Part shown: positions 39,841 to 48,959 of the stretch, one piece after another | Position numbering within the stretch: the stretch's first letter is position 1 | Layout: every line of letters begins with the position of its first letter | NCBI GenBank assembly: GCA_002356635.1 | Contig: CP023454.1 | Span: 992,001-1,056,000 of the forward strand | From: Rhodobacteraceae bacterium QY30 | GTDB lineage: Bacteria; Pseudomonadota; Alphaproteobacteria; Rhodobacterales; Rhodobacteraceae | Direction: 5' to 3' | DNA: 64,000 nt | Translations under genes and position numbers: made by a program | Notes under the pieces: generated by a model | What the model was told of the DNA's origin: nothing | What the model saw: only the letters and a program-made list of their open reading frames with translations | The model's database searches: none

Positions 39841-40335
39841 ATGAGCCACACCAAGACCGAAGTCGCGACCGGCGCCGCCGTGCTGGCAGTGGCGATCGCT
39901 TTCGCCACCTACGCAAGCCAGGGGATAGGCCTTGGACGTGCGACGGATTCCTACAGCTTGCACGCCAGTTTCCGGTCAGTCGAAGGGGTGACGGTGGGCA
40001 CGGATGTGCGGATGGCGGGGGTCAAGGTCGGCTCGGTCGCTGCGCTGAACCTCAATCCGCAGACCTTCATGGCGGATGCGGTGGTCACGGTGAAACGGGG
40101 CATCGAGGTGCCCGATGACAGCACCATCGCCATTGCCTCGGAAGGGTTGCTGGGCGGCTCGTTCGTCGATATCCAGCCGGGCGGCAGCGCGGACGTGCTG
40201 CAACCCGGGGCCGAGATCGAGGACACCCAGGGCGCGGTCAGCCTGATCACGCTGTTGATGAAGTTCGTGGGCGGCGGCGATTCCAGCAAGTCCGGCGACA
40301 AGGCCGAACCAGCCGCCGAAGGCACCGCCCCATGA
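39841..40335 (+). CDS. mlaD: MlaD-type phospholipid transport protein
   Basis: Membrane-anchored MCE-domain protein of the Mla system, which moves phospholipids between outer and inner membrane. The 164 residues have one N-terminal helix (VLAVAIAFATYASQGIGL) and one MCE domain with VEGVTVGTDVRMAGVKVGSV and the SEGLLGGSFVDI motif. The ATPase and permease genes (mlaF, mlaE) are not in this window. Starts 4 bases after NDUFA12 and overlaps the DUF2155 gene by ATGA. Confidence 0.9.
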   Translation: MSHTKTEVATGAAVLAVAIAFATYASQGIGLGRATDSYSLHASFRSVEGVTVGTDVRMAGVKVGSVAALNLNPQTFMADAVVTVKRGIEVPDDSTIAIASEGLLGGSFVDIQPGGSADVLQPGAEIEDTQGAVSLITLLMKFVGGGDSSKSGDKAEPAAEGTAP

Positions 40336-40760
40336 TCCGCCGGGCCGCGTCTGCGGTGGCGCTGGGCCTCTGGGCGGTCCTCGCGTCGGGCACAACGGCC
40401 GTGGCGCAAGACGCCCAGGCACCCGACGCCGGACAGACCGCCCCGCAACCCCGGCCCGCCGATGCCGCCGAAGCTTCGGGCGCGGTGCTGCGGGCGCTGG
40501 ACAAGGTCTCGGGCGCCACGACAGACCTGACTATCCGCGTGCATGAAACCAAGGCCTTCGGCAAGCTGGACATTACGCTGTCCGATTGCCGCTTTCCGGC
40601 CGAAGATCCCAGTTCCAATGCCTGGGCGCATCTGACCATCGTGGATTCCGCCAGCAAGACGACGGTTTTTTCGGGCTGGATGATCGCCTCAAGCCCGGCA
40701 CTGAACGCGCTGGATCATCCGCGCTATGACGTCTGGGTATTGTCCTGCACCACCTCCTGA
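40332..40760 (+). CDS. DUF2155 periplasmic protein
   Basis: A 142-residue protein with a signal peptide (cleavage after TAVA24) and the DUF2155 domain: ALDKVSGATTDLTIRVHETK, FGKLDITLSDCRFPAED, FSGWMIASSPALNALDHPRYDVWVLSC. The two cysteines (DCRF and LSC) may form a disulfide. Role unknown; it is found in this same order in many Rhodobacterales. Its last 37 bases overlap, on opposite strands, the 3' end of aat. Confidence 0.88.
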   Translation: MIRRAASAVALGLWAVLASGTTAVAQDAQAPDAGQTAPQPRPADAAEASGAVLRALDKVSGATTDLTIRVHETKAFGKLDITLSDCRFPAEDPSSNAWAHLTIVDSASKTTVFSGWMIASSPALNALDHPRYDVWVLSCTTS

Positions 40761-41356
40761 GGGGTGGGCAGGGGCCGCGCGGTGATGTCGGCCTTCGCCT
40801 CCAGCGCCTCGGCCAGGCGGCGCCGATAATCCGACCTCGGGATCTCGATTGCGCCAAGTGATGCCAGATGCGGCGTCAGGAACTGGGTGTCGAACAACTG
40901 GAAGCCGCAACTGCGCAGATGACGGATGGTGTAGGCCAGCGCCACCTTCGAGGCGTTGGCGCGGCGCGAAAACATGCTTTCCCCGAAGAAGGCCCCGCCC
41001 AGCGTCACGGCGTAAATTCCGCCTACCAGCGCATCGTCGCTGTCCCGGACTTCAATCGAATGGGCATGGCCTGCCCGATGCAGCGCCAGATAGGCCTGGC
41101 GCAGATCGGCGTTGATCCAGGTGTCGGGCCGATCGGCGCAGCCGTCGATCACCCCTTCGAAATCCCGGTCCAGTGTGACCCGGTCGGCGCCGGACAGGAT
41201 CTGGCGGCGCAGCGAGCGCGAGATGTGGAAGCCGTCCAGCGGGAAGATCCCTCGCCGTCGCGGGTCCACCCAGTGGACGTCGGTCGCACCGCGCGATTCC
41301 GCCATCGGAAACACGCCCTGCGCATAGGCCGACAGCAGAAGGCGCGGCGTCAGCAT
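40724..41356 (-). CDS. aat: Leucyl/phenylalanyl-tRNA-protein transferase
   Basis: Attaches Leu or Phe from tRNA to proteins with N-terminal Arg or Lys, marking them for ClpAP. The 210 residues include LLSAYAQGVFPMAE, VHWVDPRRRGIFPLDGFH, TWINADLRQAYLALHRAGHAHSIEV, GGIYAVTLGGAFFGESMFS and the FQLFDTQFLTPHLASLGA end. It follows accC by 25 bases on the minus strand and converges on the DUF2155 gene with a 37-base overlap. Confidence 0.96.
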   Translation of the reverse strand: MLTPRLLLSAYAQGVFPMAESRGATDVHWVDPRRRGIFPLDGFHISRSLRRQILSGADRVTLDRDFEGVIDGCADRPDTWINADLRQAYLALHRAGHAHSIEVRDSDDALVGGIYAVTLGGAFFGESMFSRRANASKVALAYTIRHLRSCGFQLFDTQFLTPHLASLGAIEIPRSDYRRRLAEALEAKADITARPLPTPQEVVQDNTQTS

Positions 41357-41381
41357 CGGGCCACCGTCGCCCCCGTGCCTG

Positions 41382-42734
41382 TCAGGCGAAGGCCGCCGCC
41401 AGCCACTTTTCCAGCCAGTGGATCGAATAATCGCCGGCCTGGATGTCTTTTTCTTCCAGCAGCCGGTGGAACAGCGGGATCGTGGTTTCGACCCCCTGGC
41501 CGTCGATGATCAGCTCGGCCAGCGCGCGTTTCAGTCGGGCCAGCGCCTCGTCCCGGTCGCGGCCGTGGACGATCAGCTTGCCGATCAGGCTGTCGTAATA
41601 GGGCGGGATCGTGTAGCCGTCATAAAGCGCGCTGTCGATCCGCACCCCCAGCCCGCCGGGCGCGTGGAACTGGGTGATCTTGCCGGGGCGCGGCGCGAAT
41701 TCGGGGATCTTTTCGGCGTTGATCCGCACCTCGATGGCGTGGCCCTGGACCTTCAGATCCTCTTGCCGGAAGCTCATCGGCAGGCCGGCGGCGACGCGGA
41801 TCTGTTCGCGCACCAGATCGACGCGGAAGATCGCCTCGGTCACGGGGTGTTCGACCTGAAGCCGGGTGTTCATCTCGATGAAGTAGAATTCACCGTCCTC
41901 GTAGAGGAATTCGATCGTGCCGGCGCCGATATAGTTGATCGCCGCGACCGCATCGGCACAGGTCTTGCCGATCCGCGCGCGTGTGGCCTCGTCGATGACC
42001 GGGCCGGGGGCTTCTTCAAAGACCTTCTGGTGGCGACGCTGCAGCGAACAGTCGCGTTCGCCCAGATGGACGGCCTTGCCCTTGCCGTCGCCGAAGACCT
42101 GAATCTCGATGTGGCGGGGGCGTTGGAGGTACTTCTCGATATAGACTTCGTCGTTGCCGAAGGCGGCCTTGGCTTCGGACCGGGCGGTGCGGAAGGCGAT
42201 TTCCAGTTCGTCCGCGGATTTCGCGACCTTCATGCCGCGACCGCCGCCGCCGGCGGTGGCCTTGATGATGACCGGATACCCGATTTCCCCCGCGACACGG
42301 CGCGCCTCGTCCACGTCCGGCACGCCGCCGTCCGAACCGGGGACGCAGGGCACACCCAGGCGCTTCATCGTGTCCTTGGCGGTGATCTTGTCGCCCATGA
42401 TGCGGATGTGTTCCGCGGTCGGGCCGATGAAGGCGATTCCGTGGTCTTCCAGCACCTGCACGAAATTGGCGTTTTCGGACAGGAAGCCGTAGCCGGGGTG
42501 GATCGCTTGCGCGCCGGTGATTTCGCAGGCCGAGATGATCGCCGGGATCGACAGATAGCTTTGCGATGACGGGTTCGGCCCGATGCAGACGCTTTCGTCG
42601 GCCATGCGGACATGCATCGCATCGGCATCGGCCACGGAATGGACCGCCACCGACTTGATGCCCATTTCCTTGCAGGCGCGGATCACCCGCAGCGCGATTT
42701 CGCCGCGGTTCGCGATCAGGATCTTTTCAAACAT
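41382..42734 (-). CDS. accC: Biotin carboxylase subunit of acetyl-CoA carboxylase
   Basis: Carboxylates biotin on AccB using ATP and bicarbonate, first half-reaction of fatty acid synthesis. The 450 residues open with [20 protein letters not shown], have the ATP-grasp glycine loop [12 protein letters not shown], the catalytic [11 protein letters not shown] and [22 protein letters not shown] 42734 gives the usual N-terminus; ATG 42752 overlaps the accB stop (ATGA) and would add six residues, so either may be used. Confidence 0.96.
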   Translation of the reverse strand: MFEKILIANRGEIALRVIRACKEMGIKSVAVHSVADADAMHVRMADESVCIGPNPSSQSYLSIPAIISACEITGAQAIHPGYGFLSENANFVQVLEDHGIAFIGPTAEHIRIMGDKITAKDTMKRLGVPCVPGSDGGVPDVDEARRVAGEIGYPVIIKATAGGGGRGMKVAKSADELEIAFRTARSEAKAAFGNDEVYIEKYLQRPRHIEIQVFGDGKGKAVHLGERDCSLQRRHQKVFEEAPGPVIDEATRARIGKTCADAVAAINYIGAGTIEFLYEDGEFYFIEMNTRLQVEHPVTEAIFRVDLVREQIRVAAGLPMSFRQEDLKVQGHAIEVRINAEKIPEFAPRPGKITQFHAPGGLGVRIDSALYDGYTIPPYYDSLIGKLIVHGRDRDEALARLKRALAELIIDGQGVETTIPLFHRLLEEKDIQAGDYSIHWLEKWLAAAFA

Positions 42735-42748
42735 CTGGGGCCCCCCGC

Positions 42749-43243
42749 TCATTCGATGATGAGCAGCGGCGCGCCGTATTCGACGGGCGTTCCGTCCTCG
42801 ACCAGGATGCGCTTCACGGTGCCGCCGCGCGGGGCGGGGATGTGGTTCATGGTCTTCATCGCCTCGACGATCAGCACCGTCTGGCCTTCGCGGACCTGCG
42901 CCCCGATGGTGATGAAGGGATCGGCGCCGGGTTCGGGGGCCAGATAGACCGTGCCGACCATGGGCGAGGGCACGACACCCGGATGGGTCGACGGATCACC
43001 GGCCGGAGCCGCGGCGGCAGGGGCGGGACCGGCGGCCGGCGCGGGCGCGGCGGCGGTGACCACGGTTGCCGGGGCGGCCTGGGCCGGGGCGGTTGGCGCC
43101 GCGTATTTGGCGACGCGGACGTTAAGGCTGTCATTTTCACCATATTCCCGCTTCACGCTCAGTTCGGCCAGGTCGTTCTGGTTCAGCAGTTCGGCCAGCG
43201 CCTGGATGAAGGCGACATCGCTGTCATGGGGTGTTTTGGTCAT
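42749..43243 (-). CDS. accB: Biotin carboxyl carrier protein of acetyl-CoA carboxylase
   Basis: Carries biotin between the two half-reactions of acetyl-CoA carboxylase. The biotinylated lysine is Lys130 in VEAMKTMN. The 164 residues consist of an N-terminal domain ([21 protein letters not shown]), an Ala/Pro-rich flexible linker (about 48-86) and the biotinyl domain. Operon with accC and probably aat, reading leftward. A 288-base divergent gap separates it from preT. Confidence 0.96.
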   Translation of the reverse strand: MTKTPHDSDVAFIQALAELLNQNDLAELSVKREYGENDSLNVRVAKYAAPTAPAQAAPATVVTAAAPAPAAGPAPAAAAPAGDPSTHPGVVPSPMVGTVYLAPEPGADPFITIGAQVREGQTVLIVEAMKTMNHIPAPRGGTVKRILVEDGTPVEYGAPLLIIE

Positions 43244-43435
43244 GCGTTCCTCGATCGGTCCCGTCCTGGCCGCCGTTCTGGTGCGTGCTTGCGCGCGGCT
43301 GGCCTGTCGCGAGGCTTATACGCGGGTTGCCGGGGCGAGGAAAGGCGCGACTTTTTCCTGCGGCGGAAGGGCCACCCGGCGGCTGTCGGCGCGGTACGGC
43401 GGGCCGCGGAGCCGGGACGATCCTTTTTTGCAGCG

Positions 43436-43455
43436 ATCAAACTTTACCGTTTGAT
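43436..43455. promoter_or_regulatory. Inverted repeat in the accB/preT intergenic region
   Basis: ATCAAAC (43436-43442) and GTTTGAT (43449-43455) are perfect arms with a 6-base spacer, followed by an A-run, 77 bases before the preT start. A candidate operator for pyrimidine catabolism or fatty acid genes. The rest of the 288-base gap shows no gene. Confidence 0.45.
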
Positions 43456-43531
43456 AAAAAATCTGGGTTGTGGCAGCGTTTTCTCAAAGAACCGGCAAAA
43501 AGCCGCGCCCGCCAGAACCAGGGAGGTTTTC

Positions 43532-44842
43532 GTGGCCAGCACTCCTTACGCATCCGGCGTCGTCGCCGGACGTCTTGCGCCATCCGATTACGCGGCGAAC
43601 TTCGCCGACCATGCGCCGCCCCTTGATCCGCATGAGGCGCGGGTGGCGGCGGATCGATGCTATTTCTGCCACGATGCGCCCTGCATCACCGCTTGTCCGA
43701 CTTCGATCGACATTCCGCTGTTCATCCGCCAGATCGCGACCGGCACCCCCGATGCGGCGGCGCGGACGATCTTTCAGCAGAACATCTTCGGCGGCATGTG
43801 TGCCCGCGTCTGCCCGACTGAAAACCTGTGCGAAGGCGCCTGCGTGCGGATGGAGGCGGAAGGCAACCCCGTCGAGATCGGTGCGTTGCAGCGGTTTGCA
43901 ACCGATCCGATGATCGCCAGGGGGGAACATCCCTTCACCCGCGCCGCCGCGACCGGCAAGCGCGTCGCGGTGGTCGGGGGCGGCCCAGCCGGGCTGGCCT
44001 GTGCACACCGGTTGGCGATGAAGGGCCATGAGGTCATTGTCCATGAAGCGCGCGAAAAGCTGGGCGGGCTGAACGAATACGGCATCGCCAGCTACAAGGC
44101 GCCGGGGGATTTCGCGCAGGCCGAGATCGACTGGCTCTTGCGGATCGGCGGCATCACCGTGCGGACGGCCAGCGCGCTGGGCCGTGGCGTCACGCTGGAT
44201 GCGCTGCTGGCCGAGCATGACGCGGTGTTTCTGGCCATCGGTCTTGGCGGTGCCAATGCGCTGGGCATTCCGGGCGAGGATGCACCCCACGTCCAGAATG
44301 CCGTCGACTTCATCGCCCGGCTGCGCCAGACCGCCGACAAGGCGGCTTTGCCCATCGGGCGCGACGTGGTGGTGATCGGAGGCGGTATGACCGCCGTGGA
44401 TGCGGCGGTGCAGTCGAAGCTGCTGGGGGCGCTGAACGTCACCATCGTATACCGGCGCGGGCAGGACCGGATGAGCGCCTCGGACGTGGAACAGAACCAT
44501 GCGCTGACAGCGGGGGTGCGGCTGATCACCAACGCCGTCCCGGTGGAGATCCGCGCCGACGGGGCGGTGGTCTTTGAATATTCGGTCGAAGGCGGCAGCG
44601 GCAGCCAACGCACGGGCCAGACCTTCGCCTTGCCGGCCGACCAGGTGTTCAAGGCCATCGGCCAGACGCTGGCGCTGCCCGCCGGGTTGATGGCGGAGGG
44701 GCGGAAGCTGGGGGCGGGGCATCTGGGCGGCAGGCTTTGGGCCGGGGGGGACTGTGCGGCGGGGGGCGAGGATCTGACCGTGACCGCCGTAGCCGAGGGG
44801 CGCGACGCAGCCGAAGCGATCCATGCGGCGTTGATCGGCTGA
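43532..44842 (+). CDS. preT: Dihydropyrimidine dehydrogenase subunit PreT
   Basis: FAD-containing subunit that passes electrons from NADH to PreA for reduction of uracil and thymine. The 436 residues start with a cysteine-rich Fe-S domain (CYFCHDAPCITACP, then CARVCPTENLCEGAC), then FAD and NAD folds with VAVVGGGPAGLACAH and VVVIGGGMTAVDAAVQS. The start is GTG 43532, fixed by GGGAGG 5 bases upstream; the open frame upstream is unrelated. preA is not adjacent: a methyltransferase gene intervenes. Confidence 0.94.
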   Translation: MASTPYASGVVAGRLAPSDYAANFADHAPPLDPHEARVAADRCYFCHDAPCITACPTSIDIPLFIRQIATGTPDAAARTIFQQNIFGGMCARVCPTENLCEGACVRMEAEGNPVEIGALQRFATDPMIARGEHPFTRAAATGKRVAVVGGGPAGLACAHRLAMKGHEVIVHEAREKLGGLNEYGIASYKAPGDFAQAEIDWLLRIGGITVRTASALGRGVTLDALLAEHDAVFLAIGLGGANALGIPGEDAPHVQNAVDFIARLRQTADKAALPIGRDVVVIGGGMTAVDAAVQSKLLGALNVTIVYRRGQDRMSASDVEQNHALTAGVRLITNAVPVEIRADGAVVFEYSVEGGSGSQRTGQTFALPADQVFKAIGQTLALPAGLMAEGRKLGAGHLGGRLWAGGDCAAGGEDLTVTAVAEGRDAAEAIHAALIG

Positions 44843-45011
44843 CATGGCAGGGCGAGGTGCCTTTGGAGGAGGCCTGCGGCGCATCTCGGGCGGATTCGGT
44901 CGCCCGCTTGTGCTAGACTGGCCGCGCCCGCGCGGGCCTGCGCGGCGTCCGGTCCGATGCGGCGGCCGCCCGCTGGAACCGGTGGGACTGGTGGCCAGGG
45001 GACAGCCTGCC

Positions 45012-45866
45012 ATGCGCGAGATCGAAATCCATGTCGCCGAGCATTACGGCCTGAAGGGCCTGCGCGAGACCATCCTGCAGATCGCCGAGGATGATCAGGG
45101 CCGCCTGCGCCCGGACATCCTGGAGAATATCGACGAATTCCACATTGGCGGCGCCGAGGCGACGTCGCGCATGCTGGATGCCATCGGGCTGCAACAGGGC
45201 GCGCGCCTTCTGGACGTGGGATGCGGGATCGGCGGCCCTGCCCGACGTGCCGCCCAGCAACTCGCGGCGCGTGTGACCGGACTGGACCTGACCGAGGGTT
45301 ATGTCGCCCTGGCGCAGGAGCTTTCGGAACGGTCCGGCGCGGCGGGCCAGACGGAATTCGTCCAGGGCAGCGCGCTGGAGATGCCCTTCGAGGACGGCGA
45401 GTTCGACGCGGCCATGATGCTGCATGTCGGCATGAACATCGAGGACAAGCCACGCCTCTTCGCCGAGGTGGCCCGGGTGCTGAGGCCGGGGGGCATCTTC
45501 GTGGTCTATGACGTCATGCGGCTGGGCGACGATCAACCGCAATTCCCCGTTCCCTGGGCTGCGACGCCGGCGACTTCGTTTCTGGAGGCGCCGCACAGCT
45601 ACCGCGCGGCGGGGATGGCGGCGGGACTTCAGGTCGTGAAGGAATTCGACCGCGGCGCCGAGGCCGAGGCCTTCCTTCAGATGATGCGCGCCCGGGCGAT
45701 GGAGGCACAGGCGGCCGGCCGACCGCCCGCGCCAGGGATCGGCATGGTGATGGGGGCTGACGCGCCGGTGAAGTTGGCCAACATGGCGCAAGCGGTTCGC
45801 GCCCGCGTCGTGGCGCCGATCGAGATCCATTTCCGCAAACCGGGGCCGCAAGAGCGGCTGACATAA
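45012..45866 (+). CDS. Class I SAM-dependent methyltransferase
   Basis: A 284-residue Methyltransf_11-type protein. Motif I is RLLDVGCGIGGPARRAA, followed by VTGLDLTEGYVALAQ, the post-motif FDAAMMLHVGMNIEDKPRLF and VLRPGGIFVVYDVM. It resembles small-molecule methyltransferases of the UbiE/sarcosine type; substrate unknown. ATG 45012 gives MREIEIHVAEHYG; an in-frame ATG at 44844 would add 56 low-complexity residues. It lies between preT and preA on the same strand. Confidence 0.85.
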   Translation: MREIEIHVAEHYGLKGLRETILQIAEDDQGRLRPDILENIDEFHIGGAEATSRMLDAIGLQQGARLLDVGCGIGGPARRAAQQLAARVTGLDLTEGYVALAQELSERSGAAGQTEFVQGSALEMPFEDGEFDAAMMLHVGMNIEDKPRLFAEVARVLRPGGIFVVYDVMRLGDDQPQFPVPWAATPATSFLEAPHSYRAAGMAAGLQVVKEFDRGAEAEAFLQMMRARAMEAQAAGRPPAPGIGMVMGADAPVKLANMAQAVRARVVAPIEIHFRKPGPQERLT

Positions 45867-45888
45867 AAGACCATCAGGGAGCCGTCAC

Positions 45889-47193
45889 ATGGCAGATCTT
45901 TCCACCACCTTCATCGGCATCAGGTCGCCCAATCCGTTCTGGCTGGCCTCGGCGCCGCCCACGGACAAGGAATACAACGTCCGCCGCGCCTATGAGGCGG
46001 GCTGGGGCGGGGTGGTGTGGAAGACGCTTGGCTCTGAAGGCCCGCCCGTCGTCAACGTGAACGGCCCGCGCTACGGGGTCATCCACGGCGCGGACCGGCG
46101 CGTTCTGGGCATCAACAACATCGAGCTGATCACCGACCGCCCGCTGGAGGTCAACCTGCGCGAGATCAAATCGGTCAAGCGGGACTGGAAGGACCGGGCG
46201 CTGGTGATCAGCTTGATGGTGCCCTGCGACGAGGACAGCTGGAAGGACATCCTTCGCCGGATCGAGGATACCGAGGCCGACGGGGTGGAACTGAACTTCG
46301 GCTGTCCGCATGGCATGGCCGAACGCGGCATGGGGTCGGCCGTGGGGCAGGTGCCGGAATATATCGAGATGGTGACGCGCTGGGTGAAGCAATACAGCCG
46401 CATGCCCTGCATCGTGAAACTGACGCCCAACATCACCGATATCCGCAAGCCGGCCGAAGCGGCGAAACGCGGCGGTGCGGATGCGGTCAGCCTGATCAAT
46501 ACGGTGAATTCCATCACCTCGGTCGATCTGGACAATTTCGCCCCCGAACCGACAATCGACGGCAAGGGCACGCATGGCGGCTATTGCGGCCCTGCCGTGA
46601 AGCCCATCGCGCTGAACATGGTGGCGGAAATCGCCCGGTCCGCCGCCACGCGGGGCTTGCCGATTTCCGGCATCGGCGGGGTGACCACCTGGCGCGATGC
46701 GGCCGAGTTCATGGCGCTGGGCGCGGGCAACGTGCAGGTCTGCACCGCGGCCATGACTTATGGCTTCAAGGTCGTGCAGGAAATGATCTCGGGTCTGTCG
46801 CAATACATGGATGAAAAGGGCTTTGCCTCGACCGCCGATCTGGTGGGGCGTGCGGTGCCGAATGTGACCGACTGGCAGTTCCTGAACCTGAATTACGTAA
46901 CCAAGGCGCAGATCAATCAGGACCTGTGTATCAGCTGCGGGCGCTGCTATGCCGCCTGCGAAGACACATCGCATCAGGCCATCGCCATGTCGCCTGACCG
47001 CGTCTTCACCGTGAAGGACGAGGAATGCGTGGCCTGCAACCTGTGCCTTGATGTCTGCCCGGTCGAAAACTGCATCACCATGCGCGAACTGCCGAAAGGC
47101 ACGGTCGATCCACGTACGGGCACGGTGGTCGGCGATTACGCCAACTGGACGACGCATCCGAACAACCCCGCAGCCAAGGCTGCCGCTGAATAG
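45889..47193 (+). CDS. preA: Dihydropyrimidine dehydrogenase subunit PreA
   Basis: Catalytic FMN subunit that reduces uracil/thymine to dihydro forms. In 434 residues: dihydroorotate-dehydrogenase-type barrel (VELNFGCPHGMAERGMG, KLTPNITDI, THGGYCGPAVKPIAL with the active-site cysteine, ISGIGGVTTWRDA), then two 4Fe-4S motifs near the C-terminus, CISCGRCYAACE and CVACNLCLDVCP. Works with PreT. The dihydropyrimidinase expected to follow is absent; a terminator and an EamA permease come next. Confidence 0.95.
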   Translation: MADLSTTFIGIRSPNPFWLASAPPTDKEYNVRRAYEAGWGGVVWKTLGSEGPPVVNVNGPRYGVIHGADRRVLGINNIELITDRPLEVNLREIKSVKRDWKDRALVISLMVPCDEDSWKDILRRIEDTEADGVELNFGCPHGMAERGMGSAVGQVPEYIEMVTRWVKQYSRMPCIVKLTPNITDIRKPAEAAKRGGADAVSLINTVNSITSVDLDNFAPEPTIDGKGTHGGYCGPAVKPIALNMVAEIARSAATRGLPISGIGGVTTWRDAAEFMALGAGNVQVCTAAMTYGFKVVQEMISGLSQYMDEKGFASTADLVGRAVPNVTDWQFLNLNYVTKAQINQDLCISCGRCYAACEDTSHQAIAMSPDRVFTVKDEECVACNLCLDVCPVENCITMRELPKGTVDPRTGTVVGDYANWTTHPNNPAAKAAAE

Positions 47194-47226
47194 GCACTGG
47201 CCGGCCTTCCCTCCCTGGGCCGGAGC

Positions 47227-47254
47227 CGCCCGCGCCGTCTGGCGCGGGCGTTTT
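47227..47254 (+). terminator. Rho-independent terminator after preA
   Basis: A perfect 9-base stem (GCCCGCGCC, 47228-47236, with GGCGCGGGC, 47241-47249), extendable by one pair, a GTCT loop, then TTTT. It ends the preT-preA unit. Confidence 0.75.
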
Positions 47255-47318
47255 CGCGGGTGGCACCCGCGTCACGCCGCGCTTGCCGCCGGGCCGGAAA
47301 ACCGCCACCACGTCACGC

Positions 47319-48218
47319 ATGAACGACTGGATCTTTTCCCTTGCCGGAACCGAGGCCGGACACCGCGTGGCGCTGGGCCTTGCGCTGGCGGCGGCGGTGC
47401 TGCACGCGCTGTTCGGCGCCCTGCAGAAGGGCCGCCACGACCCCTGGCTGTCCCGCGCCGCCATCGACATCTGCTACGGCGCCATCGCGCTCCCCGTTGC
47501 GCTGTTCGTGGTGCCCTGGCCCGAACCACATATGTGGCCGATCTTCGCGGGCGCCTTCGTGATCCATACCGGCTACAAGTGGTTGCAGGCGATGACCTAC
47601 AGCCGCGGGGCCTATACGGTGGTCTATCCCGTGGTGCGCGGCACGGGGCCGCTGTTCACGGTGCTGGGGGCGGGGCTTCTGTTTGGCGAAACCTATTCGC
47701 CGGGCCAGTGGGCCGGGGTGGCGGTGCTGCTGGCCGGGATCTTCGGCCTTGCGCTTTACAACGCGCGCTACCTGCACGCGGGCCGCGACACACTGGCCGC
47801 GGCGCTGGTCTACGCGGTCCTCACCGGATTGTTCGTTGCGCTTTACACCACCTATGACGCCTATGGCATCCGGGCGACCGCCAATCCGTTTACCTTCCTG
47901 GCCTGGTTCTTCGTCATGGATGCGATCTCGATGCCGGTGATGATGGCCGGCCGGCTGCGGGGCGTGCCGCGCGCCGACCTGGGGCCGCTCTTCCGGCGCG
48001 GATTGCTGGGGGCGGTTGTGGCGATCCTGTCCTTCGGTGCGATCCTGATCGCCACGCGGCTCGACAAGGTGGGGCAGGCGGCGGTATTGCGCGAAACGTC
48101 CACGGTCTTTGCCGCGCTGATCGGCTGGCTGGTCCTGGGCGAAAAGGTGGGGGCGGCGCGCGTGGCGCTGATGGCCCTGATTGCCGCCGGTGCGGTGATC
48201 GTCGAATTTGCAAGGTGA
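47319..48218 (+). CDS. EamA-like DMT family permease
   Basis: A 299-residue protein with about ten hydrophobic helices in two repeats of the drug/metabolite transporter fold (for example YTVVYPVVRGTGPLFTVLGA and VLRETSTVFAALIGWLVLGE, the second EamA repeat end). Substrate unknown. ATG 47319 gives the first helix at a normal distance. It is 6 bases before the yciB gene. Confidence 0.82.
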   Translation: MNDWIFSLAGTEAGHRVALGLALAAAVLHALFGALQKGRHDPWLSRAAIDICYGAIALPVALFVVPWPEPHMWPIFAGAFVIHTGYKWLQAMTYSRGAYTVVYPVVRGTGPLFTVLGAGLLFGETYSPGQWAGVAVLLAGIFGLALYNARYLHAGRDTLAAALVYAVLTGLFVALYTTYDAYGIRATANPFTFLAWFFVMDAISMPVMMAGRLRGVPRADLGPLFRRGLLGAVVAILSFGAILIATRLDKVGQAAVLRETSTVFAALIGWLVLGEKVGAARVALMALIAAGAVIVEFAR

Positions 48219-48224
48219 GGCGGC

Positions 48225-48842
48225 ATGGCGGACGTGACCAAACGCAAGATCAATCCCTGGCTGAAGCTTGGGCTGGAGCTGGGGCCGATCCTCGTCTTCT
48301 TTTTGGCCTTCAGCCGGTTCAAGGACATGACCTTCCGGCTGGGCGGCGTGGAATATCACGGCTTCATCCTCGCCACGGCGCTTTTTGTGCCCTTGATGGT
48401 CGTGACGACGCTGATCCTGTGGCGGATGACGGGGCGGCTGTCGGTGATGCAGATCGTGACGCTGGTGGTCGTCCTTGTGTTCGGCGGGCTGTCGGTCTGG
48501 TTCAATGACGAACGCTTCTTCAAGATGAAGCCGACGATCATCTACCTGCTGTTTGCGGGCATCCTGGGCTTTGGCCTCATGCGCGGGCGGTCCTACCTGT
48601 CGCTGGCCATCGACGAGGTGCTGCCCCTGGCCGAAGAAGGCTGGATGATCCTCACGCGGCGGCTCACGATGTTCTTTGTGGCTCTTGCGGTCCTGAACGA
48701 AATCGTCTGGCGCACCATGTCGGACCAGGCCTGGGTGAACTTCAAGACCTTCGGCCTGACGGCGGCGATCTTCCTGTTCTTCATGACGCAAGGAAAGGTC
48801 ATCGAGAAATACGCCGAGGACAAGGAGGGTCCGAAGGCGTGA
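48225..48842 (+). CDS. Septation protein A / YciB family membrane protein
   Basis: A 205-residue member of the YciB (IspZ, intracellular septation protein A) family: INPWLKLGLELGPILVFFLAF, GLSVWFNDERFFKMKPTIIYLLFAGILGFGL, and NEIVWRTMSDQAWVNFKTFG are diagnostic. Five or six membrane helices. Relatives affect septation and envelope integrity through contacts with divisome and elongasome proteins. GGTGAGG precedes the start. Confidence 0.92.
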   Translation: MADVTKRKINPWLKLGLELGPILVFFLAFSRFKDMTFRLGGVEYHGFILATALFVPLMVVTTLILWRMTGRLSVMQIVTLVVVLVFGGLSVWFNDERFFKMKPTIIYLLFAGILGFGLMRGRSYLSLAIDEVLPLAEEGWMILTRRLTMFFVALAVLNEIVWRTMSDQAWVNFKTFGLTAAIFLFFMTQGKVIEKYAEDKEGPKA

Positions 48843-48885
48843 CGGCACCGTTGACCCCGCCATCCGCGCGCGTTAACCGTTTCCG

Positions 48886-48938
48886 GGTGGCGATTTGCTT
48901 GCCGATTGCGGGCCACGTTAAACATGCCGCTAAAAGGT
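48886..48938 (+). ncRNA. SAM-II riboswitch of metZ
   Basis: P1 is GTGGC (48887-48891) pairing with GCCAC (48912-48916). The loop begins GATTT, and the 3' strand reads GTTAAACATGCCGCTAAAAGG, the conserved SAM-II (metA motif) pseudoknot strand (consensus GNTAAA...GCTAAAAAGG). It lies 83 bases before metZ, a methionine synthesis gene, in an alphaproteobacterium: the classic SAM-II setting. S-adenosylmethionine binding would lower metZ expression. Confidence 0.88.
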
Positions 48939-48959
48939 CAGAGGCCCGAACGACGGTTG

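Noticed and set aside
42842-43531. In-frame upstream extension of preT by 230 codons
   Set aside because: The extension runs antisense through accB, and GTG 43532 has a perfectly placed GGGAGG.
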